From positions 1 to 32,662 of the forward strand of contig NZ_FRDM01000039.1 in the NCBI RefSeq assembly GCF_900143215.1: DNA of 32,662 nucleotides. Reading direction: 5' to 3'. Under the pieces are notes generated by a model. It did not search any database and was not told where the DNA came from. It was given only the letters and a program-made list of their open reading frames with translations. A program made the translations under genes and the position numbers. This document shows, in pieces, positions 21,890 through 30,158 of the stretch (position 1 is its first letter; each line of letters starts with the position of its first letter). Origin of the DNA: Geodermatophilus obscurus (GTDB taxonomy: Bacteria > Actinomycetota > Actinomycetes > Mycobacteriales > Geodermatophilaceae).

Positions 21890-23701
21890 TCACCCGGTCG
21901 CGTCCGTGTCCGGCTGTTCCGCTGCCTGCCCCGCTGCCCGGCCCCCGTCCTGGTCGGGGCCCCGGTCGGCACCGCCGCCCGCACCGTCGGGAACCGGCGG
22001 ACCGGGCTCGGGCGCCGGCGCGCCGGGCTGCTCGGCGCCCTCCTCGTCGTCCTCGGCGGGTGGGCTCGACGCCGTGGTGGCAGTGCGGCTGGTCGGCGCG
22101 GACGCGGACGAGGTCGGCGAGTCGCCACGCGGCGTGCTGGGGGCCGGGGCGGTCGTGCGCGGCGGGGCCTGCGTGGTCGGGGCCGCCGGAGCCTCCGGCT
22201 GATCCTGGTTCCCGGTGTCCCCGTCGCCGGTGTCGGGCGCGTAGTCCGCAGGCGCGTAGTAGAGCGTGACGGCCGAGGCCGGGGCGACGTTCGCGTCGAA
22301 CGGGTCGGTGGTGACGACGTCGCCCTCGTCGAGCGCCTGGCCCAGCTCGGCCAGTTGTGCGGCGCTGGCCTCCTCCGTCGTCACCCGCAGGCCCTGGTCG
22401 GTCAGCACCTGCTCGACGTCGTCGACCGGGTCGCCGATGTAGCCGGTGCTGTCCACGAACACGGTCTGGGCACCGCCGGCCGAGGGAGCGGGCGCCGAGG
22501 TGGTGGGGGCGGCGTCGGTGGCCGGGGAGTCCGCGCCGTCGGGACCGAGCAGGGCCCACAGCCCGCCACCCAGCAGCGCGAGCAGCACCAGCCCGGCGAC
22601 CAGCCACCCCCAGCGGTTGCGGCGACGGTCGTCGTCCGGAGGCGGCGCGGCGTGCCGGCCACCCTCGTCGTCGTCCTCCGCGCGGCGCAGCGGCGGCATG
22701 GCGCGCACCGACGTGCGTGCCCCGGTGGCGGCGGCGCCCCCCGCCGAGGCGGCACCCAGCACCTGGGTGCGGGAGTCGGCGAGGTCGTCGACGACCTCGG
22801 TCTGCGCGGTGGGCGCGGCACCCATCGGGTACGGCGGCGTCGTGGCGGGCCCGGCGGGGGACAGCCCGTTCCCGGAGGCCACCGACCGGATGGCGGCGGC
22901 GAAGGCGGCGCCGTCGGGGAAGCGGTCGGCCGGGTCCTTGGCCAGGGCGCGCTCGATCAGCAGCCGCACGGCGGGCGGCACGTTCGCCGGCAGCGGCGGT
23001 GGTGGGCGGTTGATGTGCGCCAGGGCCACCGCGACCTGCGACGTCCCGTCGAACGGCCGGCCGCCGGTCAGGCACTCGTAGCCCACGACGCCGAGGGAGT
23101 AGACGTCGGAGGCGGCGGTGACCTCGAAGCCCTGCGCCTGCTCGGGGGAGAGGTACTGGGCGGTGCCGACGACCATGCCGGTGCGGGTCAGCGGTGTGGC
23201 GTCGCGGGCCCGGGCGATGCCGAAGTCGGTCAGCTTCACCACGCCGTCGGGGCGCACGATGAGGTTGCCCGGCTTGATGTCGCGGTGGACGACGCCGGCG
23301 TGGTGGGCCGCCGAGAGCCCGTCGGCGGACTGGCCCAGGACGTGCAGCGTCCAGTCGACCGGGAGCTTGCCCTCCTCGTGCAGGATCGTGACCAGCGGCT
23401 TGCCCTCGACCAGCTCCATGACGAGGAAGGCGAGCTGCGAGCCGCGCTCGTCCTCGGTCTCGCCGTAGTCGTAGACCGAGGCGATGTTGGGGTGGGACAG
23501 CGCGGCGGTGTGCCGGGCCTCGTTGCGGAACCGCGCCACGAAGCTCGGGTCACCGGTGAACTCGCTGCGCAGCACCTTGGCGGCGACCACGCGGTCGAGG
23601 ACGCGGTCGCGGGCCCGCCACACCTCACCCATGCCGCCGGTGGCGATGGGTGCGGTGATCTCGTAGCGCCCGGCGAGGATCGTCCCGGTCGACAGTGCCA
23701 T
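21890..23701 (-). CDS. pknA: Ser/Thr protein kinase PknA with an extracellular PASTA-like domain
   Basis: A 603-residue kinase. Kinase domain about 10-275: TGGMGEVWRARD, K42 in AAKVL, VVHRDIKPGNL with D141, DFG at D159, activation-loop T172 and T174 before GTAQYLSPEQ. A basic and acidic linker (AEDDDEGG, DDDRRRNRW) leads to one transmembrane helix at about 365-386. Outside, residues about 411-485 (VFVDSTGYIGDPVDDVEQVL ... VTLYYAP) resemble a single PASTA unit, and residues 486-603 are Pro/Thr/Ala/Asp-rich and probably disordered. Mycobacterial PknA has only a short outer tail, as I recall, so this version is larger. The start ATG at 23701 overlaps the pbpA stop (TGATG). It phosphorylates division proteins and activates PknB in relatives. 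Confidence 0.95.
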   Translation of the reverse strand: MALSTGTILAGRYEITAPIATGGMGEVWRARDRVLDRVVAAKVLRSEFTGDPSFVARFRNEARHTAALSHPNIASVYDYGETEDERGSQLAFLVMELVEGKPLVTILHEEGKLPVDWTLHVLGQSADGLSAAHHAGVVHRDIKPGNLIVRPDGVVKLTDFGIARARDATPLTRTGMVVGTAQYLSPEQAQGFEVTAASDVYSLGVVGYECLTGGRPFDGTSQVAVALAHINRPPPPLPANVPPAVRLLIERALAKDPADRFPDGAAFAAAIRSVASGNGLSPAGPATTPPYPMGAAPTAQTEVVDDLADSRTQVLGAASAGGAAATGARTSVRAMPPLRRAEDDDEGGRHAAPPPDDDRRRNRWGWLVAGLVLLALLGGGLWALLGPDGADSPATDAAPTTSAPAPSAGGAQTVFVDSTGYIGDPVDDVEQVLTDQGLRVTTEEASAAQLAELGQALDEGDVVTTDPFDANVAPASAVTLYYAPADYAPDTGDGDTGNQDQPEAPAAPTTQAPPRTTAPAPSTPRGDSPTSSASAPTSRTATTASSPPAEDDEEGAEQPGAPAPEPGPPVPDGAGGGADRGPDQDGGRAAGQAAEQPDTDATG

Positions 23702-25143
23702 CAGCCGCCCTGCCCGTCGAGGTAGGCCTGCATGACGTCCCGGGCGATGGGGGCGGAGACGTCGCCGCCCGTGCCGCCGCCGTTGGCCACGAAGACCGCC
23801 ACGGCGATCTGCGGGTCGTCGGCCGGGGCGAACCCGATGAACCAGTTGTGGTCGGGGCCGGCGTTCTCCGCCGTCCCGGTCTTGCCCGCGACGGTGGTGC
23901 CGGGGATCCGTGCGCGTCGGCCGCTGCCGTTCTCCACGACGCTGGTCATCATCTCGGTCAGCTGGCCGGCGACGTCGGCCGAGACCGGCTCGCCGAGCTC
24001 CTCGGGGTCGGTCTGGTCGATGACCGAAAGGTCGGGGGCGCGCACCTGGTCGACCAGGTAGGGGCTCATCAGCGTCCCGTCGTTGGCCACCGCGGAGGCG
24101 ATCATCGCCGCCTGCAGCGGGGTGAGCTGGACGTCCTGCTGGCCGATCGAGCTGACCCCGAGCTGGGCGTCGTTCTCGATGTCGCCGAGCGTGCTGCCCT
24201 CGACGGTCAGCGGGATCTCGAAGCCCTCGCCGGTGATGCCGAAGGCCTCGGCCATCTCCCGCACGCGGTCCTCGCCGAGGTCGATGCCCAGCTGGGCGAA
24301 GGCGGTGTTGCAGGAGACGGTCAGCGCGTCGAGCAGGCTCTGCCGGCCGCTCGGGTCGCAGGCCGAGCCGCCGAAGTTCTCCAGCGGCGTCGAGGTGGCC
24401 GGCAGGACCAGCTCCCGGGGCGCCGGGATCACCGTGTCGGACGTGTACTCGCCGCTGGACAGCGCGGCGGCGGAGACGACCACCTTGAAGATCGAGCCCG
24501 GGGAGTAGCGCGCGTCGATCGCCCGGTTCAGGCGCGGGTCGATCTCCAGCGATTCGAGCCCCGCTGCGTACTCGCGGATCGCCGCCGGCTCGTGGCTGGA
24601 GAGCTGGTTCGGGTCGTACGTGGGGGTGCTCGCCATGCCGAGCACCGCCCCGGTCGAGGGGTCGAGGGCCACGACCGCGCCGGTGACGCCCTCGAGGCCG
24701 GCCATCGCCGTCTCCTGCACCGCCGGGTCCATGGTCAGCACGACGTCGCCGCCGGAGGGGTCCCGCCCGGTGAACAGGTCGGCGAGGCGCCGGACGAACA
24801 GCCGGTCGTCGGTGCCCGAGAGCACGTCGTTCGCCGCCCGCTCCATCTGCACGTTGCCGTACACCAGCGAGTAGTAGCCGGTCACCGGTGCCCACACCGG
24901 GCCGTTGTCGTACTGGCGCAGGTAGGTGAGCCGGTCGTCGGTCGGGATGGAGTTGGCGATCTCGGTGCCGGCCACGACGATCGAACCCCGCTCGCGGTCG
25001 TACTCCTCGGCGAGCACGCGGGTGTTGCGGCCGTCGGAGCGCAGCTCCTCGGAGCGGACCACCTGGATCACGTTGACGTTGACGATCAGCAGCGTGAAGA
25101 GGACCAGCACGCTGATCGCGACGCGGCGCAGCGGGGCGTTCAC
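23701..25143 (-). CDS. pbpA: Penicillin-binding protein, class B transpeptidase
   Basis: A 480-residue class B PBP that cross-links peptidoglycan together with RodA. An N-terminal anchor (about residues 8-28, VAISVLVLFTLLIVNVNVIQ) precedes the dimerisation module (EEYDRERGSIVVAGTEIANS). The transpeptidase domain carries the active Ser in SPGSIFK (S217, K220), the SCN motif (S277-N279) and KTG (421-423, AGKTGTAEN). Length fits the mycobacterial PbpA type. Start GTG at 25143 overlaps the rodA stop as GTGA; the stop overlaps the pknA start. No PASTA domain is present. Its role in elongation or septation is expected to be set by the PknA/PknB signals from the same operon. Confidence 0.96.
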   Translation of the reverse strand: MNAPLRRVAISVLVLFTLLIVNVNVIQVVRSEELRSDGRNTRVLAEEYDRERGSIVVAGTEIANSIPTDDRLTYLRQYDNGPVWAPVTGYYSLVYGNVQMERAANDVLSGTDDRLFVRRLADLFTGRDPSGGDVVLTMDPAVQETAMAGLEGVTGAVVALDPSTGAVLGMASTPTYDPNQLSSHEPAAIREYAAGLESLEIDPRLNRAIDARYSPGSIFKVVVSAAALSSGEYTSDTVIPAPRELVLPATSTPLENFGGSACDPSGRQSLLDALTVSCNTAFAQLGIDLGEDRVREMAEAFGITGEGFEIPLTVEGSTLGDIENDAQLGVSSIGQQDVQLTPLQAAMIASAVANDGTLMSPYLVDQVRAPDLSVIDQTDPEELGEPVSADVAGQLTEMMTSVVENGSGRRARIPGTTVAGKTGTAENAGPDHNWFIGFAPADDPQIAVAVFVANGGGTGGDVSAPIARDVMQAYLDGQGG

Positions 25144-26561
25144 GTCTGCACCACCTCGGTCGGGGCGTCACCGAGCGCCGGCTTCGGGGGCCCGGTGGGG
25201 GCGGCCGGGCGGCGGGCGGCGTCGCTGATCCGCACCAGGAGGGCGACCAGCACGAAGTTGGCCACCAGCGACGAGCCGCCGTAGGCGAGGAACGGCGTGG
25301 TGAGGCCGGTCAGCGGCAGCAGTCCGGTGACGCCGCCGAGGACGACGAACACCTGCCAGGCGATCGCGAACGACAGGCCCGCGGCCAGCAGCTTGCCGAA
25401 GGCGTCGCGGACGATCAGCGAGGTGCGCAGGCCGCGCTCGACCAGTACCAGGTAGACGATGATCACCGCGACCAGACCGAACAGCCCCAGCTCCTCGCCG
25501 ACCGCGGCGGCGATGAAGTCGCTCTTGGCCACCGGCACCTGGTCGGGACGGCCGCCGCCGAGCCCGGCCCCGAACAGCCCGCCGGTGCCCAGGCCGAACA
25601 GCGCCTGCGCCACCTGGAAGCCCGAGCCGTCGTAGTACTCGAACGGGTCGAGCCAGGAGTCGACGCGCTGCTGGACGTGGCCGAACAGCTGGTAGGCGAT
25701 GAGCGCGCCGCCGGCGAACAGGCCCAGGCCGATGACCAGCCAGCTGGCCCGCTCGGTGGCCACGTAGAGCATCACCACGAAGATGCCGAACAGCAGCAGG
25801 GAGCTGCCCAGGTCGCGCTCGAAGACCAGCACCAGGATCGACAGCCCCCAGGCCACCAGCACCGGGCCGAGGTCGCGGCCGCGCGGCAGCTCCAGGCCGA
25901 TGACGCGGCGGCTGGCCAGCGCCAGGACGTCGCGCTTGTCGACCAGGTAGGCGGCGAAGAAGACGGTCAGGCAGATCTTGGCGAACTCGCCGGGCTGGAT
26001 GCTGAAGCCGGCCACCCGGATCCAGATCTTGGCGCCGTTGACCTCCGACAGCGAGGCCGGCAGGACTGCGGGGATGGCCAGCAGCACCAGGCCGATCAGG
26101 GCCAGCGTGTAGGCGAACCGGGACAGCAGCCGGTGGTCGCGCAGCACCAGGAGCACGCCCACGAACAGGACGAGGCCCAGCGTGGCCCACACCAGCTGGA
26201 CGGGGGCGTCCTCCCGGCTGACCGTGCTGCCCGCCTGCTGGGCGGCCAGGTCGAGCCGGTGGATGAACGACAGCCCGAGGCCGATGAGCAGCGCGACCGC
26301 CGGCAGCAGCAGCGGGTCGGCGTAGGGCGCCCACCTGCGGACGACGAGGTGCGCGACGGCCCACAGCGCGGTGAACCACAGGCCGAAGGTGGCCAGCTCG
26401 GTGGTCAGCGAGCCGGTGACGGTGAGGTCGACGATCGCCTGGGCGACCAGCGTGATGAGGACGGCGAAGCCGAGCAGGGCCAGTTCGGTGCCGCGGCGCT
26501 TGGGCACGGTCGCCGTCCCCGCCGCTGCGGCGCGGGGGTCGGTCGTGGGGCCGGACGTCAC
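25140..26561 (-). CDS. rodA: SEDS-family peptidoglycan polymerase (RodA/FtsW)
   Basis: A 473-residue polytopic SEDS glycosyltransferase that polymerises lipid II into glycan strands and pairs with the PbpA next to it. Ten or so transmembrane segments run from residue about 25 to 455. SEDS signatures are AKIWIRVAGFSIQPGEFAKI, VFERDLGSSLLLFGIFVVML, the large loop with DSWLDPFEYYDGSGFQVAQA and GGLFGAGLGGGRPDQVPVAK SDFI, then PFLAYGGSSL near the end. GTG 26561 overlaps the pstP stop (GTGA); the longer frame to 27038 lies inside pstP and is rejected. Gene order pstP-rodA-pbpA-pknA-pknB is that of mycobacteria. It is probably the elongation-type (RodA) rather than FtsW, from this context. Confidence 0.95.
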   Translation of the reverse strand: MTSGPTTDPRAAAAGTATVPKRRGTELALLGFAVLITLVAQAIVDLTVTGSLTTELATFGLWFTALWAVAHLVVRRWAPYADPLLLPAVALLIGLGLSFIHRLDLAAQQAGSTVSREDAPVQLVWATLGLVLFVGVLLVLRDHRLLSRFAYTLALIGLVLLAIPAVLPASLSEVNGAKIWIRVAGFSIQPGEFAKICLTVFFAAYLVDKRDVLALASRRVIGLELPRGRDLGPVLVAWGLSILVLVFERDLGSSLLLFGIFVVMLYVATERASWLVIGLGLFAGGALIAYQLFGHVQQRVDSWLDPFEYYDGSGFQVAQALFGLGTGGLFGAGLGGGRPDQVPVAKSDFIAAAVGEELGLFGLVAVIIVYLVLVERGLRTSLIVRDAFGKLLAAGLSFAIAWQVFVVLGGVTGLLPLTGLTTPFLAYGGSSLVANFVLVALLVRISDAARRPAAPTGPPKPALGDAPTEVVQT

Positions 26562-28009
26562 TGGGCCTCCCGGCAGTCCACCCCGGGCTCGAGCGTCGCC
26601 GTGGCGCGCTGCGACGTCGGCGCGGGAGTGGTCGGCGCGGTCTCGGTGGGGGCGGCCTCGGTGGGGGCGGCCTCGGTGGGTGCGGCCTCGGTGGGTGCGG
26701 CACCGACGTCCGGAACGGGCGAGGGGGACGCCGGGGGCTCCGCGGTGGGCGCGGCCGCGGACGGCGTGGGGTCGTCCTCGACGGCGGGGCACAGCGGCAG
26801 CCGCTGCCCGCGCAGGGTGGAGACGATGCGCTCGGCGTGCGCGGCGTCGGTGGCGTCGATGCCGCGCTGCACCTTGCTGGCGACGGCCGGCGTGAGATCG
26901 GCGACGGGGAGGTCGGTGACGTCGGAGACCCGGTTGAGGTCCACGCCCAGCAGCGAGGTGTCCAGGCCGCGGAACACGGTCACCCGCTCGCCGGCGGGGC
27001 TCTCCTGCACGCCGACGAACCAGTTGGAGAGCACCCACAGGTAGGCGCCGACGGCGGCCGCACCGAGCAGGACCACGGCGGCGAGCGCCCCGAGCACGCG
27101 GCGCCGGCGGCGACGCGGGGACGGCGCGACGACCCTGCCGGCGCCCCCACCCGACCCGGCGGCCGGCGGTTCCGGCCGCGGATCGGCCAGCGCGGCCCGA
27201 CCGGCGGCCGAGCGCGGGTCGACCGCGCGCTGTCCGACGTTGTCGCCGGCGGCGCCGTCGACGACCGGCTCGACCGGGTAGGTGCCCTCGCCGTCGTCCT
27301 CCACGACGTCGGCCACGATCACCGTGATGTTGTCCGGCCCGCCGCTGCGCAGCGCCAGCTCGACGAGCCGGTCGGCGGTCGACTGCGGGTCGGGGTCCTG
27401 CAGGGCCTCAGCCAGGGTCTCCTCGCTGACCACGCCGGACAGCCCGTCGGAGCAGAGCAGGTAGCGGTCGCCGGCGCGGGCCTCGCGCATCGACAGGTCC
27501 GGGTCGACGTCCTGGCCGTTGAGGGCGCGCAGCAGCAGCGAGCGCTGCGGGTGGTGGTTGGCCTCCTCGGGCGTGATGCGCCCGTCGTCGATCAGCGTCT
27601 GGACGAACGTGTCGTCGTGGGTGATCTGCTGGAACACGCCGTCGCGCAGCAGGTAGGCGCGCGAGTCGCCGACGTGGCACAGCGCCAGCCGGCCGCCGGC
27701 GAAGAGGACGGCGGTGAGCGTGGTGCCCATGCCCTCCAGTTCCGGCGACTCGCGGATGACCTCGCGCAGGTGCTCGCTGCCGTCGAAGACCGCCTCGCGC
27801 AGGGCCTGCAGCATGTCGCCGGAGGGTGCGTCGTCGTCCAGGTGCTCCAGTGCGGCGATGACCACCTTGCTCGCGACGTCGCCGGCCGCGTGCCCGCCCA
27901 TCCCGTCGGCGACGGCGAGCAGCCGGGGCCCGGCGTAGACGGAGTCCTGGTTGTTGCCGCGGACCAGGCCGCGGTCGGACCGGGCCGCGTAGCGCAGCGC
28001 GAGGCTCAT
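26558..28009 (-). CDS. pstP: PP2C-family Ser/Thr phosphatase PstP
   Basis: A 483-residue transmembrane phosphatase that reverses PknA/PknB phosphorylation. Catalytic domain about 5-235: metal-binding D22 in NNQDSVYAG, D35 in VADGMGGHAAGD, GTTLTAVLF, CHVGDSRAYLLRDG, D188 in LCSDGLSG and D226 in GGPDNITVIV. A basic stretch (PSPRRRRRRV) precedes the transmembrane helix at about 305-327. An extracellular region of about 155 residues follows, with a low-complexity part holding four APTEA units. ATG at 28009 gives the standard N-terminus. The gene is 28 bp behind fhaB and overlaps rodA by 4 bp. The combination with both kinases matches the mycobacterial operon. Confidence 0.96.
   Translation of the reverse strand: MSLALRYAARSDRGLVRGNNQDSVYAGPRLLAVADGMGGHAAGDVASKVVIAALEHLDDDAPSGDMLQALREAVFDGSEHLREVIRESPELEGMGTTLTAVLFAGGRLALCHVGDSRAYLLRDGVFQQITHDDTFVQTLIDDGRITPEEANHHPQRSLLLRALNGQDVDPDLSMREARAGDRYLLCSDGLSGVVSEETLAEALQDPDPQSTADRLVELALRSGGPDNITVIVADVVEDDGEGTYPVEPVVDGAAGDNVGQRAVDPRSAAGRAALADPRPEPPAAGSGGGAGRVVAPSPRRRRRRVLGALAAVVLLGAAAVGAYLWVLSNWFVGVQESPAGERVTVFRGLDTSLLGVDLNRVSDVTDLPVADLTPAVASKVQRGIDATDAAHAERIVSTLRGQRLPLCPAVEDDPTPSAAAPTAEPPASPSPVPDVGAAPTEAAPTEAAPTEAAPTETAPTTPAPTSQRATATLEPGVDCREAQ
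26641..26700 (-). repeat. 15-bp tandem repeat in pstP (APTEA units)
   Basis: Four nearly identical copies of a 15-bp unit (GCCTCGGTGGGGGCG on the plus strand) encode Ala-Pro-Thr-Glu-Ala in the outer tail of PstP. Copies 3 and 4 share one base change relative to copies 1 and 2. The array is in frame and may vary in copy number among strains. Confidence 0.8.
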
Positions 28010-28037
28010 CGGGGGCGGCTCCCCGTGGTGCGGCGGG

Positions 28038-28502
28038 TCACGAGCGCAGCTCCAGGGCGGTCTGTCCGATGCGGATCGGCTGGCCTGGCGCGACCAACAG
28101 CGGGCCTTGGACGCGCTGCTGGTCGAGGTAGGTGCCGTTGGTGGAGCCGAGGTCCTCGACGTACCACTGGCCGCCGCGGTTGGTCAGCCGTGCGTGCCGG
28201 GAACTGGCGAAGTCGTCGGTGAGCACCAGGGTCGAGTCGTCGGCGCGACCGATGAGGATCGGCTGGTCGCTCAGGGTGATCTTGGTGCCGGTGAGCGGGC
28301 CGGCGGTGACCACGAGCGTCTTCGGGCCGCCGCGGGCCTTCTTCTTCCCGGCCGCGGCCGCGCGCGGCGGCACCGACGCGACCCGCCCGGCGCGGCCGCC
28401 GAACAGGTCGGCCCGGACCACCCGGAACGCGGCGAAGATGAACAGCCACAGCAGCAGGAGGAAGCCGAAGCGGAAGATCTGCAGCACGATCTCGGCCGTC
28501 AT
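28038..28502 (-). CDS. fhaB: FHA-domain membrane protein FhaB (FipA-like)
   Basis: A 154-residue phosphothreonine-binding protein. An N-terminal transmembrane helix (about residues 8-27, QIFRFGFLLLLWLFIFAAF) is followed by a basic linker (AGKKKARGGPK) and a C-terminal FHA domain about 62-152. The domain shows the phosphopeptide-binding residues: G85-R86 in ILIGRADDS, S100-S101-x-H103 in SSRHARL, and N122 in STNGTYL. In mycobacteria the homologue links FtsZ and FtsQ and is a PknA/PknB substrate. The gene stands 13 bp behind fhaA and 28 bp before pstP. ATG 28502 gives the usual length. Confidence 0.95.
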   Translation of the reverse strand: MTAEIVLQIFRFGFLLLLWLFIFAAFRVVRADLFGGRAGRVASVPPRAAAAGKKKARGGPKTLVVTAGPLTGTKITLSDQPILIGRADDSTLVLTDDFASSRHARLTNRGGQWYVEDLGSTNGTYLDQQRVQGPLLVAPGQPIRIGQTALELRS

Positions 28503-28515
28503 GGCGCGACCCGCC

Positions 28516-29328
28516 TCACGCGCCGTCCTGCCGGTAGACCAGCACCGAGTGGCCGATGCGGATCACGTCGCCGTCGGCGAGCGGCTGGCGGGTGATGCGT
28601 CGGCCGTTGACCAGGGTGCCGTTGGTCGACCCGAGGTCCTCGGCGATCGCCGTCCCGTTGTCCAGGACGACGTCGACGTGCTTGCGGCTCACCCCGGTGT
28701 CCGGGAGCCGGATGTCGGCGTCGGTGCCGCGGCCGATGACGTTGCGCCCGGTCGTCAGCTCGTGCCGCGTGCCGGGGCCGTCGACGAGCAGGACGTGGGT
28801 CGCGCCGGGGCGGCTGCCGGCGCGACCGATCACGGCCGAGGGCGACTGCCGGCCGGTGTCGGTGGCCATCCGGCCGCCCTGCAGCGGGGGCAGCGGGGGG
28901 ACGGTGCCGCTGCGGGGGCCGACCGGCTCGTCGAGGCGGGGGCCGGGCTTCGCCGACGGGTCGGCGATGTGCGAGCTGACCTCGAAGACGCCGGTGGGCA
29001 ACTCCTCGTCGCGCTCCAGGCGCACCTGCACGGCGTCGAAGACCTGGTAGCCCTCGCCCTGGATGTGCTCGGTGACCATGTCGGCGAGCTGGGTGGCCAG
29101 CTGCTCGGACCACTCGGCGAGGTGCTCGTAGTCGGTGGAGCCCAGCCGGACGTCGTAGATGTTGGGCGCCAGGACCCGGCCCTCGCCCATCACCGAGCGC
29201 TGCTCGTCGGCCTCACGGGTGAGGGCCTTGGCGATCTCGGCCGGGTGGACCTTGCCCTTGAAGATCCGGGCGAAGGCCAGCCCGACCATGCCCTCCAGCC
29301 GTCGCTCGAAGCGCTGCAGTACACCCAC
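28516..29328 (-). CDS. fhaA: FHA-domain protein FhaA with DUF3662 domain
   Basis: A 270-residue cytosolic protein. The N-terminal DUF3662 domain (about 1-118) starts GVLQRFERRLEGMVGLAFAR and includes VHPAEIAKALTREADEQRSV and GRVLAPNIYDVRLGSTDYEH. A Pro/Gly-rich linker leads to the C-terminal FHA domain, about 183-268: NVIGRGTDADIRLPDTGVSR KHVDV, and LGSTNGTLVNGRRITRQPL. Key residues are GR, S-R-K-H and N-G-T. GTG at 29328 is preceded by AAAGGAG, so it is chosen over the longer frame to 29415. In mycobacteria FhaA binds phosphorylated MviN (MurJ) and slows peptidoglycan synthesis. It is the first gene of the operon; TACGAT (29374-29379, minus strand) may be its -10. Confidence 0.95.
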   Translation of the reverse strand: MGVLQRFERRLEGMVGLAFARIFKGKVHPAEIAKALTREADEQRSVMGEGRVLAPNIYDVRLGSTDYEHLAEWSEQLATQLADMVTEHIQGEGYQVFDAVQVRLERDEELPTGVFEVSSHIADPSAKPGPRLDEPVGPRSGTVPPLPPLQGGRMATDTGRQSPSAVIGRAGSRPGATHVLLVDGPGTRHELTTGRNVIGRGTDADIRLPDTGVSRKHVDVVLDNGTAIAEDLGSTNGTLVNGRRITRQPLADGDVIRIGHSVLVYRQDGA

Positions 29329-29503
29329 AGTCGCTCCTTTGCGCTCGCGCGGTCGTCCGGTCTGCCATCGATGATCGTAGCCGGGAACGGAGCTGCCAGC
29401 CGGGGACCGACTCACGTACCCGGGGGTGCACCGGACCCGCCCGGACGACGGCCGACCCCCTCCCCGGGTTCCACGGACCGGCTGCTACTGTCCTTCCTCG
29501 CCA

Positions 29504-29586
29504 GGGCAAGTGGCGGAATGGCAGACGCGCACGGTTCAGGTCCGTGTGTCCGAGAGGACGTGGGGGTTCAACTCCCCCCTTGCCCA
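29504..29586 (+). tRNA. tRNA-Leu (anticodon CAG)
   Basis: Acceptor GGGCAAG (29504-29510) pairs with CTTGCCC (29579-29585), followed by A73. The D-arm is GCGGAATGGCAGACGC. Anticodon stem CACGG/CCGTG encloses loop TTCAGGT with anticodon CAG. A long type II variable arm (TGTCCGAGAGGACGT) and the T-arm GGGGGTTCAACTCCCCC follow. No CCA is encoded. A tRNA-Leu upstream of fhaA is also found in mycobacteria. It points away from the fhaA operon. Confidence 0.97.
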
Positions 29587-29597
29587 CACGTGCGGCC

Positions 29598-29627
29598 AGG
29601 GCCCCGGGGAGATCTCCCCGGGGCCCT
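29598..29627 (+). terminator. Perfect 30-bp palindrome after tRNA-Leu
   Basis: The segment from 29598 to 29627 is completely self-complementary, with arms starting AGGGCCCCGGGG and a centre GATC. It begins 11 bp after the tRNA 3' end and is followed by CTT, so it is the likely terminator. Confidence 0.85.
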
Positions 29628-29640
29628 CTTCGGCTCCGTC

Positions 29641-29698
29641 CGGCCCCCCTGCGGGGTCCCGCTGCGAGTTCGCGAGTGGCGGGGGCGCAGGGGGGCCG
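29641..29698 (-). repeat. Palindromic intergenic repeat, copy R3
   Basis: The outer stem CGGCCCCCCTGC (29641-29652) pairs with GCAGGGGGGCCG (29687-29698). Read on the minus strand the interior is CCCGCCACTCGCGAACTCGC then GGGACCC, matching copies R1 and R2. It sits 4 bp behind the stop of the NTF2-like gene and could terminate it. Confidence 0.75.
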
Positions 29699-29701
29699 CT
29701 T

Positions 29702-30088
29702 TCAGGCCGTGCCGCCGCGCTCCTGGAGGAAGGCCGCGGAGTCGTAGTAGGTGCGGACCCCGGTGAGCCGGTCCTCGTCGCCCTCGATGACGGTCACCCC
29801 GCGGTACCGGAACGGCTTGCCGCTGCGCAGGGTGCCGGTCGAGGTCCACTCCAGGGCGGCGCTGTCCTCGCCGACGACGCTGTGCGTGAAGGTGGTCTCG
29901 AGGTCGCCGAAGACGTTGCGGTAGTCCTCCCAGAAGGTCTTCGCGCCGTCCTTGCCCTGGGTCTCGTGGTGCTCGTCGAGCTTGACCAGCTGGGCGTCGT
30001 CACCGGTCAGGTCGACCATGGGCTGGACGTCGCGGTCGCTGTCGATCCGGTGCAGCGCATCGGTGAAGCGTTCGGTCATGGAGTGCAT
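29702..30088 (-). CDS. NTF2-like (SnoaL-fold) protein of unknown function
   Basis: A 128-residue cytosolic protein with the cone-shaped NTF2 fold pattern: an N-terminal helix (MTERFTDALHRID), DVQPMVDLTGDDAQLV, KTFWEDYRNVFGDLETTFTH, then strands AALEWTSTGTLRSGKPFRYR and GVTVIEGDEDRLTGVRTYYD, ending SAAFLQERGG. Such proteins bind small molecules or act as isomerases or hydrolases; no specific catalytic pair can be assigned. ATG at 30088 (MHSMTER) or 30079 (MTER) are both possible; GGGGACC precedes the first. It is monocistronic. Confidence 0.8.
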   Translation of the reverse strand: MHSMTERFTDALHRIDSDRDVQPMVDLTGDDAQLVKLDEHHETQGKDGAKTFWEDYRNVFGDLETTFTHSVVGEDSAALEWTSTGTLRSGKPFRYRGVTVIEGDEDRLTGVRTYYDSAAFLQERGGTA

Positions 30089-30158
30089 GGGTCCCCGGTT
30101 CTCCGGCGTGGGTGGTCCGCCTGCCGTACCCGCCTCCGGGGGCCGTCACCCGCCGCCG

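Noticed and set aside
21890..25171. Single 1093-codon minus-strand frame joining pknA with upstream sequence
   Set aside because: The part upstream of 23701 is pbpA read in the wrong frame. The kinase starts at ATG 23701.
25140..27038. Extended RodA reading starting at 27038
   Set aside because: The added part lies inside pstP and is His/Arg/Pro-rich; GTG 26561 overlaps the pstP stop as expected.
28132..29766. Plus-strand frame of 544 codons over fhaB, fhaA and the tRNA
   Set aside because: It runs antisense to two FHA genes and through the tRNA-Leu; no domain is seen.
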